Assembly (NCBI GenBank): GCA_029245125.1
Contig: JAQWPZ010000112.1
Location: forward strand, 52,623 to 116,622
Origin: Rubripirellula sp.
GTDB lineage: Bacteria; Planctomycetota; Planctomycetia; Pirellulales; Pirellulaceae
DNA length: 64,000 bases
Direction: 5' to 3'
Below are positions 37,868 to 46,331 of this stretch, in pieces. Below the pieces are notes generated by a model. It worked only from the letters and a program-made list of their open reading frames with translations, searched no databases and was not told the origin of the DNA. Both the position numbers and the translations under genes were made by a program. Position 1 is the first letter of the stretch. Each line of letters opens with the position of its first letter.

Positions 37868-37882
37868 TGCGAGGTTAGAACG

Positions 37883-38569
37883 ATGGCCAACGTGCTGAAA
37901 ACCAACTCGATAGAGGAAAAGAAGGACGCTGCCCGGGATGTGACTGGGCTAGCGGGCTTTAATCTCGATGATCTCGTCGATGAAGGTCGCTCACGACTGG
38001 AGGAGTGTCGGCAACAAATCCGTCAAATGATGGAGCAGGCCCAACAGGAAGTCAAAAAGATTCATCAAGCCGCAGATCAACGTGGCTATCAGGAAGGCCT
38101 CAAGCGGGCCGCAGCGGAAGAAGAGCGAAAGGTTCGCGAACAATCCGAGGAACGTGCCCGTGAAGGGTTAGGGCTGATCAGTCAAGCGGTGCAACAACTG
38201 CATGTGATGTACGAACAATGGATGCAGCAATATGCCAAGTCGCTGCACCACATTGCGATCGAATCTGCTCAGCTTGTCGTCAGGAATAGGCTCGAGAAGG
38301 AACCGGATCTGTTAGTTCAATGGGCGGCCGACGCTTTGAGGTTTACACGGTCTTCCACCCAAGTGGTGCTTGCAATGCATCCTGAAACCTTGGCAATGCT
38401 TGGGCCTGCATTTGATGAAATGCTGAACTCTTCTGACCTTCCTGAGCAAACCACGATCGAACCAGATGAATCGGTCGCCCGAGACTCGGTGGTTGTGCGA
38501 CAGGAAGGTGGCGACATCCAAGCTGGGCTGCAAAGTCAGCTTGCTCGATTGGGAGAATTGCTGACATGA
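37883..38569 (+). CDS. fliH: Flagellar assembly protein FliH
   Basis: Regulates the export ATPase FliI and tethers it to the C ring. A long coiled coil (RSRLEECRQQIRQMMEQAQQEVKKIHQ) with regular AxxxG-like spacing is followed by the C-terminal domain (YAKSLHHIAIESAQLVVRNRLEKEPDLLVQWAADALRF). The signature V..LE.......L....AL matches the FliH/HrpE family. 228 residues. It overlaps fliI by four bases (ATGA), a strong sign of translational coupling. Confidence 0.9.
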   Translation: MANVLKTNSIEEKKDAARDVTGLAGFNLDDLVDEGRSRLEECRQQIRQMMEQAQQEVKKIHQAADQRGYQEGLKRAAAEEERKVREQSEERAREGLGLISQAVQQLHVMYEQWMQQYAKSLHHIAIESAQLVVRNRLEKEPDLLVQWAADALRFTRSSTQVVLAMHPETLAMLGPAFDEMLNSSDLPEQTTIEPDESVARDSVVVRQEGGDIQAGLQSQLARLGELLT

Positions 38570-40032
38570 GCAAGACAATTATTCCGGAATTCAAATTCGA
38601 TCCGCCACCCCTGCCCGATCTGGATTCCATTAGCGAGATGCTTTCCAAGTCAGTTGTGTTAGAAATTCGAGGTCGTGTTGCAGCGGTCGCCGGAGAATCG
38701 ATCGAACTGGAAGGGATGACTGCGCCTCTCGGCGCAGTCTGCGAGCTAAACGCCAGTGATGGATCATCCACACTTGGTCGGGTGATCGGGTTTCGAGGTG
38801 TCCGCCCTGTGCTGGCCCCACTGGAGAGATTGACCGGCGTCTCCGCAGGAGATTCGGTTCGCTTGCTGGATACATCGACCAAGCTTCGGGTTGGAGCTTC
38901 GTTGAGGGGGCGGATCATTGATTCGATGGGGCGGCCCTTGGATGGAAAACCGCTGCCGCAGGATTTGCGAATCGTTGATGCCGACCGAGCGCCACCCGAA
39001 TCATTATCGCGGCCACCCATTGATCAACCGTTGCAAACGGGGGTTCGCGCGATCGACACGATGTTGACGTGCGGTCAAGGGCAACGGCTGGGGATTTTTG
39101 CCGGGTCTGGCGTCGGCAAGAGTACCTTGCTGGGCATGCTCGCTCGTGGCTCCTCGGCCGACTGTATCGTCATTGGGATGGTTGGTGAACGGGGCCGCGA
39201 GGTTCGTGAGTTCATATCGCGTGCCCTTGGCGAAGAGGGGTTCAAGAAGAGCGTTGTCGTCGTCGCCACAAGTGATTGTCCCGCCGCACAACGCGTGTCA
39301 GCCGCTTGGACCGCAACCTCCATTGCTGAAGCGTTTCGCGACGAGGGAAAGAACGTTCTGCTGTTGCTCGACTCCGTGACACGGTTTGCCCTCGCGCAGC
39401 GCGAACTCGGCTTGGCCGCTGGCGAACCACCAACTACACGCGGTTATCCCCCCAGTGTTTTTAATCTGTTGCCACGCTTGGTCGAACGTACCGGTCGGAC
39501 CGAGCGGGGATCGATTACCGCCTTTTACACTGTTTTGGTGGAAGGGGATGATCCCAATGAGCCCATTGCCGATGCGCTCCGTGGGCTCCTCGATGGCCAC
39601 ATCATGCTGAGTCGAAACCTCGCGGGGCAATCGCAGTGGCCGCCAATTGATGTCTTGGAAAGTCTCAGCCGTTTACAGCCACACCTGATTCGTCCAGAGG
39701 TGATGCAGGCCGTTTCCCAGGTGCGAAGGCAATTGGGTGAGTATCGACGGCACGAAGATCTGATTTCGATCGGCGCTTATCGACCAGGCACTGACCCGGG
39801 AGTTGATGCAGCGATCGCGATGCACGAACCACTCCGCAAGTTCTTGGGGCAAGATGCGATGGAAATTGCGCCTCTGGAAACTTCCCAGGCAAAGCTTGTG
39901 GCACTCGTTCGCGCCGTTGCCACAGCCAGCGCCGCTAATTCAGCTGCTAACGCAGCCAATGCCACGGCTAACCATCCGGTTGCCGCCAATCAAACTGCTC
40001 GGCCGGCCGCTACTGGTCCTGGAATCTCATGA
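38566..40032 (+). CDS. fliI: Flagellum-specific ATP synthase FliI
   Basis: ATPase of the flagellar type III export gate. Walker A [11 protein letters not shown] near residue 181, Walker B [11 protein letters not shown] near 262, the conserved [23 protein letters not shown] counterpart ([28 protein letters not shown]) and [31 protein letters not shown] are all present. 488 residues including an Ala/Asn-rich C-terminal tail that is extra. Overlaps fliJ by four bases (ATGA). Sequence agrees with flagellar rather than F1 or virulence ATPases. Confidence 0.95.
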   Translation: [488 protein letters not shown]

Positions 40033-40472
40033 AATTTATTTTTCGCTTCGCACCGATTTTGCAGCTTCGTCAGCAGGCTCGCGATGATGCGGGACAGGCG
40101 ATGGGACAGGCGATTGCTGCGATTAAACGGATTGACGATCAAAGCAGCGAAATTGAGTCAGAACGCCAAGCCCTACGACAGACCGACCAAACAAGGATTG
40201 GGAATGTCTCTGTTGATTCGCTCTTAGCTGGCGGGCGATACGACTTGCAGTTGCTGACCGAATTGGAATCGCTTGCCCAAACCAAGAACCAACTGCTGCA
40301 GGAACTTGACCGCCGGCGACAAGCCCTGGCTGATGCGGAGGCGGAAGTTAAACGTTTTGAGCGATTGGAAGAAAAAGACCGTCAGCAATTCTTAGCAGAG
40401 CAAACAAAACGCGAGCAGGCTGAAATCGATGATGCAACGTCACGGAAATACGCCCTGATGCGAAGACGCTAG
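40029..40472 (+). CDS. fliJ: Flagellar export protein FliJ
   Basis: 147-residue, charged coiled-coil protein (FRFAPILQLRQQARDDAGQAMGQAI ... RQALADAEAEVKRFERLEEKDRQQFLAEQTKREQAEIDD) with the FliJ pattern; FliJ activates FliI and links it to the export gate. Sequence conservation in this family is low, but position directly after fliI with ATGA overlap makes the call firm. Confidence 0.88.
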   Translation: MKFIFRFAPILQLRQQARDDAGQAMGQAIAAIKRIDDQSSEIESERQALRQTDQTRIGNVSVDSLLAGGRYDLQLLTELESLAQTKNQLLQELDRRRQALADAEAEVKRFERLEEKDRQQFLAEQTKREQAEIDDATSRKYALMRRR

Positions 40473-40497
40473 CCTTATCTGGAAGCGATAGACAAAC

Positions 40498-41154
40498 ATG
40501 ATGAACAAGCTGATCAATGCGACTGCAGGTTTCTGTATGGCGACCGTGCTGACACAAGTCATTTTGCTCACCTACTTCTTGTTTCAGGGAAGCTTGAATG
40601 GTGAAACTTCTACGAAGATCATTGCCTTGCTAAATGGTATCGATATCTCGGGAGATCGGATCGAGCAAGCACTGCTGGCGAGCGAGGACTATGAACAACC
40701 CGATTTTGATGAAGTTCTGGAAGCCCGCAAACTGAAAAGTTACGACATGGACATGCGTCTGCGGAGTCAGAAATTGTTCAGCGAAGATCTGACCTTAATG
40801 CTAGCAGAGCTGACAGAGGAACGGACTCGCTTTGACGAGCGGTTCGCCCTGTTTCAGACTGAATTGGAGGAAATTAAGAAAGGTGCGCAAAAAGAAGGAA
40901 TTGAAGATGTGCAGCGGACCATTCAATCGCTTGAGGCAATCCAGGCGAAACAGCAGCTCTTGATAATGTATGAGGATAAAAGAATCGATGAGGTTGTCAC
41001 AATCCTTCAAGCTATGCCCACAGATAAACGAAAAGACATACTGGCAGAGTTTGCGACCGAGGAAGAGGCCGCCAAGCTCGCCGAGATCCTTCGCCGGATT
41101 GGCGAAGGGATGCCGACAACAACATTAATCGACGAGGCTAGCCAAAACCGCTGA
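40498..41154 (+). CDS. MotE-like membrane coiled-coil protein in flagellar operon
   Basis: 218 residues: a membrane helix near the N-terminus (AGFCMATVLTQVILLTYFLF), a long coiled coil (SQKLFSEDLTLMLAELTEERTRFDERFALFQTELEEIKKG), and a C-terminal MgtE-N-like helical segment (MPTDKRKDILAEFATEEEAAKLAEILRRIGEG). This is the arrangement of MotE, a stator/MotC chaperone, and of similar FliJ-adjacent proteins in other phyla. The name MotE is an inference; function in this organism untested. Confidence 0.72.
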   Translation: MMNKLINATAGFCMATVLTQVILLTYFLFQGSLNGETSTKIIALLNGIDISGDRIEQALLASEDYEQPDFDEVLEARKLKSYDMDMRLRSQKLFSEDLTLMLAELTEERTRFDERFALFQTELEEIKKGAQKEGIEDVQRTIQSLEAIQAKQQLLIMYEDKRIDEVVTILQAMPTDKRKDILAEFATEEEAAKLAEILRRIGEGMPTTTLIDEASQNR

Positions 41155-41232
41155 CCCGGTCGCTGTGGTATTCGCGTGATCAACGCCTGCCCAACGCCGC
41201 CAGCGATTTGGCGTTCCGGGGGGAGGCCGCAG

Positions 41233-42840
41233 GTGAGCGAATTAGAAGTAGGGCGTCGTGCGCAGAACGTCCAGCCGATATCTACATCGGCCATCACGAA
41301 AATACGCGCTATCGGTTCAGCCGGGCAACTGGCAACGCAGGCGGACGGGCTGGATGATGTCTTTGCGCAGGTTTTTGCGCACATGACGCAAGCAAATGCC
41401 GTTGAATCTGCCGCTGCGACGGATGATGGCAGCGATGAAAGTCTGCTGGACGCCGAAAATCTTGTGCAATCGAGTGAGGAACCGCAAGACAAGGCTGAAG
41501 ACCCCTCGGCTGCAGATCAATACGCCGAATTGGTTCCGGTCCTCACCGATGAATCCTTGGGCAATCCTTCCGATAATCAAGAAGATGCGGCCCAGGCGAA
41601 TGAGATTCTGGAAAAGGTCGATCTAGAACAAGCGGATGGGAATGAGGAAATTCCTGAGGATCTTGTTCCCCAAGAACAGGCCCAGCAGGTAACCGTGGAA
41701 GTCGATCGCGAAACTTTGGTGAAGCCGCTCGTGGCCGACACAGAACAAGGTGAAGCAGAAGTTGTCGACGCGGTTGCCGTGGCGACTGTCAGTGAGGCGA
41801 GTCTCGACAAGGAAGGTGCTGATCGCCGCCGCTATAGCAAAGGAATAAAAGAAATTCCGCAGGGGCCGATCGTGGCCGAAGATTCCAAACGAGCTGATCC
41901 CGCAGAGGAATCGCAACCCGAGGTGACGAAGCTCGGATTGGATTCAGACCAAAGCGAATTTGGACAACAGTCCAGCAGTGATGATGGAGCCGATCGTCCA
42001 CGCAGATTGCGGGGACGTCGAGGCGGTGCGCATGCCGTTAACGGGAACGAGGCTGCGAAGCAAATCAAGCCCGCGGAAGAAGCTTTGTTGAGGGCTTTAA
42101 GTTCTCAGAATGCAGCTGCCGGACAGTCCAATGCTGCTGTTGAATCAATCGATCCCAATTCAATGGACGCTGGTGCCAATTCGACACGGCAAGGCACACC
42201 CTCGCTGGGCTCGGTAGCGCAAGCTGCGATGAGTTCAGCGCGTGTGTCAGCCAGTCTGACGAATAGTTCGACCGGTGGTGCCAATCAGTTTGGGACGGTT
42301 GCGGCAGTCGACGGCAAAGAAGCCCCCGCCGCCGCCAAGGATCAAACTAACGGGAAGTCGACGAAGGCAAATACCGCCGAAACAGTTTCACGCGTGAAAC
42401 TAATTCAGCGAGTCAGCAAAGCGTTTCAGCATTTGGGACCCGATGGTGGTACCGTGCGATTGCGGCTCGCCCCGGCTGAATTGGGTTCAGTTCGTGTGGA
42501 GATGCGAATTCAACAACGAAAGATTCAGGCCCGGGTCGTCGCCGAAACCGAGGCAGCAAGTACAGCATTACGCGAGCATCTACCCGAATTAAGACAACGC
42601 CTCGAATCACAAGGGTTGCAAATCGAACGGTTGGAGGTGGAGATCGATTCAGGCGATCGTGAGGCGAGCGATTTTCAAAATCACCAAGACAACGAGCGGC
42701 AGCAATCGCGTTGGCAATCACCTACAACACCGCGCAAACCAGCACCACGCACCGAGCCCAGCATGGCCAAGGGGCCTGCTGAAGTTTCACACTCGTCAGT
42801 GTCGCCGATGAGCACCGATGGTGTCGATCTGCACCTGTAG
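41233..42840 (+). CDS. fliK: Flagellar hook-length control protein FliK
   Basis: Ruler that sets hook length and triggers the export specificity switch. A long disordered, Glu/Gln/Ala-rich front (about 390 residues) is followed by the conserved FliK C-domain near residue 403: GGTVRLRLAPAELGSVRVEMRIQQRKIQARVVAETEAASTALREHLPELRQRL. GTG 41233 has GGGGGGAGG upstream at good spacing, so it is chosen over the track's 41176. 535 residues, at the long side for FliK; a longer ruler would fit a longer hook, which is speculation. Confidence 0.86.
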   Translation: MSELEVGRRAQNVQPISTSAITKIRAIGSAGQLATQADGLDDVFAQVFAHMTQANAVESAAATDDGSDESLLDAENLVQSSEEPQDKAEDPSAADQYAELVPVLTDESLGNPSDNQEDAAQANEILEKVDLEQADGNEEIPEDLVPQEQAQQVTVEVDRETLVKPLVADTEQGEAEVVDAVAVATVSEASLDKEGADRRRYSKGIKEIPQGPIVAEDSKRADPAEESQPEVTKLGLDSDQSEFGQQSSSDDGADRPRRLRGRRGGAHAVNGNEAAKQIKPAEEALLRALSSQNAAAGQSNAAVESIDPNSMDAGANSTRQGTPSLGSVAQAAMSSARVSASLTNSSTGGANQFGTVAAVDGKEAPAAAKDQTNGKSTKANTAETVSRVKLIQRVSKAFQHLGPDGGTVRLRLAPAELGSVRVEMRIQQRKIQARVVAETEAASTALREHLPELRQRLESQGLQIERLEVEIDSGDREASDFQNHQDNERQQSRWQSPTTPRKPAPRTEPSMAKGPAEVSHSSVSPMSTDGVDLHL

Positions 42841-42969
42841 TTCAACCGCATCGCCGGTTTTCCGAATCGCATGCTCGGGCATTACTGAGAGAGAGAACAC
42901 TCAGTGCTTTGTGCTCTGTTGAATCAAGCCGGTTCAGAGGCGGTCGACGGCCAGTTGTCGGTTTGGTCC

Positions 42970-43006
42970 GATCGGGATTCGGCTGCGGATCGGGATTGGG
43001 CTCGCG
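42970..43006. repeat. 18-19 bp imperfect tandem duplication
   Basis: GATCGGGATTCGGCTGCG is followed by GATCGGGATTGGGCTCGCG; one substitution and one insertion. In the fliK-flgD spacer. Confidence 0.55.
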
Positions 43007-43073
43007 TTGGCGGTTCATAGCAGCCTAAAACCGAATCGGTCATAACTCCCATTCGCTCGAAAAGAGACGATTG

Positions 43074-43523
43074 ATGTCACAAATTGGACAGTCTGCCAGC
43101 ACTCAGTTTTCTGCGACTGAGCAGGCCGGAAAGCTCAGTTCTGGAACGAATGATGCATACAACGATCTTCAGATCGATGACTTTTTGAAGTTATTGGTCA
43201 GTGAACTGCAAAACCAAGATCCGTTGAATCCAATGGACAACGCGCAGATGGTCCAGCAAATCGGCCACATTCGAGAAATTGGTGCGACCGATCAGTTGAC
43301 GGAAACCTTGTCAAACCTCTCTGCTAGCCAGGAATTAGTGACCGCCAGCAGCTTGATTGGGCAAACAATTAACGGTTTGGGGGATGACTTGAGCAACGTC
43401 GATGGCGTGGTCGATCGTGTCACTGTGGAAACTACTGATGAGAACCAACAGCGATCTGTCAAAGTTCATGTGGGTGAAAAGACGATGGATATAAAGAACA
43501 TTAGAACAATTCAAACTGGGTAA
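43074..43523 (+). CDS. flgD: Flagellar hook cap protein FlgD, short form
   Basis: Scaffold that caps the growing hook. The conserved N-terminal block is present: DLQIDDFLKLLVSELQNQDPLNPMDNAQMVQQIGHIREIGATDQL. At 149 residues it lacks most of the FlgD Ig-like/Tudor C-terminal part found in longer homologues (220 or more), although the last strands VVDRVTVETTDENQQRSVKVHVGEKTMDIKNI may be a shortened version. ATG 43074 is chosen over TTG 43071. Confidence 0.88.
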   Translation: MSQIGQSASTQFSATEQAGKLSSGTNDAYNDLQIDDFLKLLVSELQNQDPLNPMDNAQMVQQIGHIREIGATDQLTETLSNLSASQELVTASSLIGQTINGLGDDLSNVDGVVDRVTVETTDENQQRSVKVHVGEKTMDIKNIRTIQTG

Positions 43524-43551
43524 AATTTGCCGATTACCTGAAGCTTGCGGC

Positions 43552-43602
43552 CGAGGCGGTGCCTCGCATGCTAGCAACGGGGCAGCCGCCTCGCTTGTTT
43601 TC
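43552..43602 (+). terminator. Alternative hairpins between flgD and flgE
   Basis: CGAGGCGG (43552-43559) can pair with CCGCCTCG (43586-43593), followed by CTTGTTTTC; the same arm can instead pair as CGAGGC with GCCTCG at 43561-43566. The two pairings exclude each other, so a weak terminator or attenuator is possible. The T-run is short. Confidence 0.35.
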
Positions 43603-43664
43603 AAGTCGCAGCGTGGTTTCGATCGGCAAATTTACCAGCGGAATCGCTTGGGAGATTGACGTCG

Positions 43665-46100
43665 ATGGGACTCACATCCGCCTTGACCACTGCGCTGACC
43701 GGTCTCAGCGCCGCCGAGACACAAATCGATGTGATCGGTAACAACCTGGCCAACTCACAGACGGTCGGTTTTAAGTCCTCGGACGTTATCTTTGGAACTC
43801 AGTTCCTGCAGACACTGACTCTTGGTGCTGGCCCATCGTCGAACAACGGTGGTACCAACCCGCGACAAATCGGACTGGGTGTTCAGGTTGCTGAAATCGC
43901 TGCCGATCACAATCAAGGAACGATTGAGATCAGCAGCAGCAGTTCAGACCTTGCCATTCAAGGCGACGGATTCTTTATTGTTGAGGGAGCTGAAGGCGAA
44001 CAGCTTTACACTCGCAACGGAATCTTCAAACTCAACAGTGATGCGGAGCTCGTCAATGCGACGGGACAGCGGTTGTTGGGTTACGGTGTCGACGAACAGT
44101 TTCGGTTGCAGAAAACACAATTGGAACCGTTAGCGGTACCACTCGGAACAGAAAGTGTCGCCAAGGCAACCGAAAATGTGACGTTCGAGGGAACGCTTAC
44201 ACCGATTGGCGAACTGGCGACTGTTTCGCAAGTTATCGAATCAGTGAAGCTTGGTGATGCCAATGTGCCGCGACCGGAAGGTTCGGGTGTTTCGGTTGGA
44301 GCAGCACCTCTGACTGATGCATCAAGCATCAATGTCGATAACACGGGCACCGGCACTTTGGCGGCAGGCACTTATCAGTATCGCCTCGCCTTGGTCGATT
44401 CGTCTGGTAACGAATCGACAGCCAGCTCACCGATCTCATCTATCGTGAATGCGGCTGGGCAAATTGAGCTCAGTAACTTGCCGATCGAAGGCTCGGGTGA
44501 TTATCCGACTGTCAATATTTATAGAACGAGCCCCAACGGATCCGACTTCTTTTTGCTTGATTCTGCAGCGGCTGGTGGGGCATACGTCGATGATGGATCG
44601 ATCCCACTGAGTGGAAATCAGCTCGATGACACCACGCTGACGGGTAACTACACCTACATGATCACGTATCACCGTGCCGGTGAGAACGAAACACGTCCGA
44701 GTGCGTTGATCGGTCCCCAGAGTACGGTCAACGGACGAATCACATTGTCGGGATTCCCGACGCCGCCAACCCCTGGTCCTGGCGACTCTTTTCCCCCTTA
44801 TGATGAGGTCCGGATTTACCGCAACTTGGCGGGTGACCAAAACAATTTCTACTTGGTCGATACCGTGCCACCCGGTTCGGTCTACACCGATGCCAAAAGT
44901 GATGCGGAGATCGCCGATCTAACGGTACCCGGTAATAAGTTGGTTGACCTCGACGGTCCGAGCATCAACAGTAGCACGTTGCTGACCGATGTCTTGCAAC
45001 GTGACGGCTTGACTTACGAAAATGCCTTCGAGCTTGGCACACTCAGCTATAGCGGTCGCAAGGGTGGTCGAGCGTTGGGCGCGAAAGAGTTTGAAATCAC
45101 AGCTGATTCAACGATGCAAGATTTCGTTGATTTCATCGAAGATTCTTCCGGTATCCAAAGTGTTGTACTTGATTCGCAAAATGCGATCCTGCCTTCGGAG
45201 AACCTGATCCCTGGGGAGTCAGGCGATCTTGTTCCGGGTGGCTACATCCAAGATGGATCGATCCGATTTGTTAGTAACACGGGTGAACTCAATGCTTTGG
45301 AAATTGACCTGACTGCTTTTCGGATCGAGGATGAAGTTGGAAACATTACCACTCCTAACTTGGCATTCGGCGTGAAGCAGGAAGCCGTGGGGCAGAGTGC
45401 AGCGAGTGACTTTGTCGTTTACGACTCACTCGGGGTCCCATTGAATGTGCGTGTCACCGCAACTTTGGAGCAACGCACCGATCAAGAAACCATTTATCGC
45501 TGGTATGCCGATAGTCCAGACAACCAGGCAGTGACCGGCTCGGATATCGCTGTGGGGACTGGCTTGCTGTCCTTTGACGGGAACGGCAACTTTGTCTCAG
45601 CCACAAATAACCGAGTCTCGATAAATCGGGATGGTGTGCCGAGTGTGTCACCTTTGCAGTTTGATATGGACTTCGGTCTGGTTTCTGGCTTGGCGGCCCA
45701 AGACGCGAGTTTGGCGGCAACTCGTCAAGACGGCAGTGAGCCAGGGGTGTTGAACAGTTTTGTGATTGGCGAAGACGGCAATATTCGCGGGGTGTTCAGC
45801 AACGGTGTGACACGCGATCTCGGCCAAATTCAATTGGCTCGTTTTGCCAACCCGGTTGGATTGGAATCTCGCGGTCTGAACTTGTACGCGAAAGGCATCA
45901 ATACAGGTTTGCCAGTTCAAGGTGGTCCCGGTGAAAATGGGATTGGGAGTGTGATCGGTGGTGCGTTGGAACTGAGCAACACCGATATCGGCTTGGACTT
46001 AGTGGAACTGGTTCTTGCTAGTACCCAGTATCGAGCCAATAGTCGAGTGATCACGACCAGCCAGCAATTGCTTGACGAGTTGCTGAATTTGAGACGATAG
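43665..46100 (+). CDS. flgE: Flagellar hook protein FlgE with two-repeat insert
   Basis: Builds the flexible hook. The N-terminus (GLTSALTTALTGLSAAETQIDVIGNNLANSQTVGFKSSD) and the C-terminus (GGALELSNTDIGLDLVELVLASTQYRANSRVITTSQQLLDELLNLRR) are the conserved D0/D1 parts. ATG 43665 is the natural start; the track begins three codons earlier at a TTG. 811 residues, about twice E. coli FlgE (402). The extra length includes an insert of roughly 200 residues (206-425) holding two beta-sandwich-like repeats (GTYQYRLALVDSSGNESTASSP ... VNIYRT ... YVDDG and GNYTYMITYHRAGENETRPSA ... VRIYRN ... YTDAK). It presumably forms an outer hook domain. Confidence 0.93.
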   Translation: MGLTSALTTALTGLSAAETQIDVIGNNLANSQTVGFKSSDVIFGTQFLQTLTLGAGPSSNNGGTNPRQIGLGVQVAEIAADHNQGTIEISSSSSDLAIQGDGFFIVEGAEGEQLYTRNGIFKLNSDAELVNATGQRLLGYGVDEQFRLQKTQLEPLAVPLGTESVAKATENVTFEGTLTPIGELATVSQVIESVKLGDANVPRPEGSGVSVGAAPLTDASSINVDNTGTGTLAAGTYQYRLALVDSSGNESTASSPISSIVNAAGQIELSNLPIEGSGDYPTVNIYRTSPNGSDFFLLDSAAAGGAYVDDGSIPLSGNQLDDTTLTGNYTYMITYHRAGENETRPSALIGPQSTVNGRITLSGFPTPPTPGPGDSFPPYDEVRIYRNLAGDQNNFYLVDTVPPGSVYTDAKSDAEIADLTVPGNKLVDLDGPSINSSTLLTDVLQRDGLTYENAFELGTLSYSGRKGGRALGAKEFEITADSTMQDFVDFIEDSSGIQSVVLDSQNAILPSENLIPGESGDLVPGGYIQDGSIRFVSNTGELNALEIDLTAFRIEDEVGNITTPNLAFGVKQEAVGQSAASDFVVYDSLGVPLNVRVTATLEQRTDQETIYRWYADSPDNQAVTGSDIAVGTGLLSFDGNGNFVSATNNRVSINRDGVPSVSPLQFDMDFGLVSGLAAQDASLAATRQDGSEPGVLNSFVIGEDGNIRGVFSNGVTRDLGQIQLARFANPVGLESRGLNLYAKGINTGLPVQGGPGENGIGSVIGGALELSNTDIGLDLVELVLASTQYRANSRVITTSQQLLDELLNLRR

Positions 46101-46331
46101 CGTTCGCGTTGGGGTTGATCTCATCGGCGGCGTATGCCGGTCCGGCGGTTGTTAATCCCCGTTCCCAAAATCGGATAAGATCGGTCATCGAGTGAACGGA
46201 GCCACATTCAATGGGGCTCAAGGGCACACGCACGGCAATCTCGACGGCTCTCTCTTCATTTGCTGGACGTCGATGGCTACGATGTCGGCGTACCAGCTTG
46301 TTTTTTCCTTCCTCCCCTGCCCTGCACTGCA

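Noticed and set aside
42884-42905. ACTGAG ... CTCAGT hairpin after fliK
   Set aside because: Six-base stem with ten-base loop and no T-run; could easily be chance.
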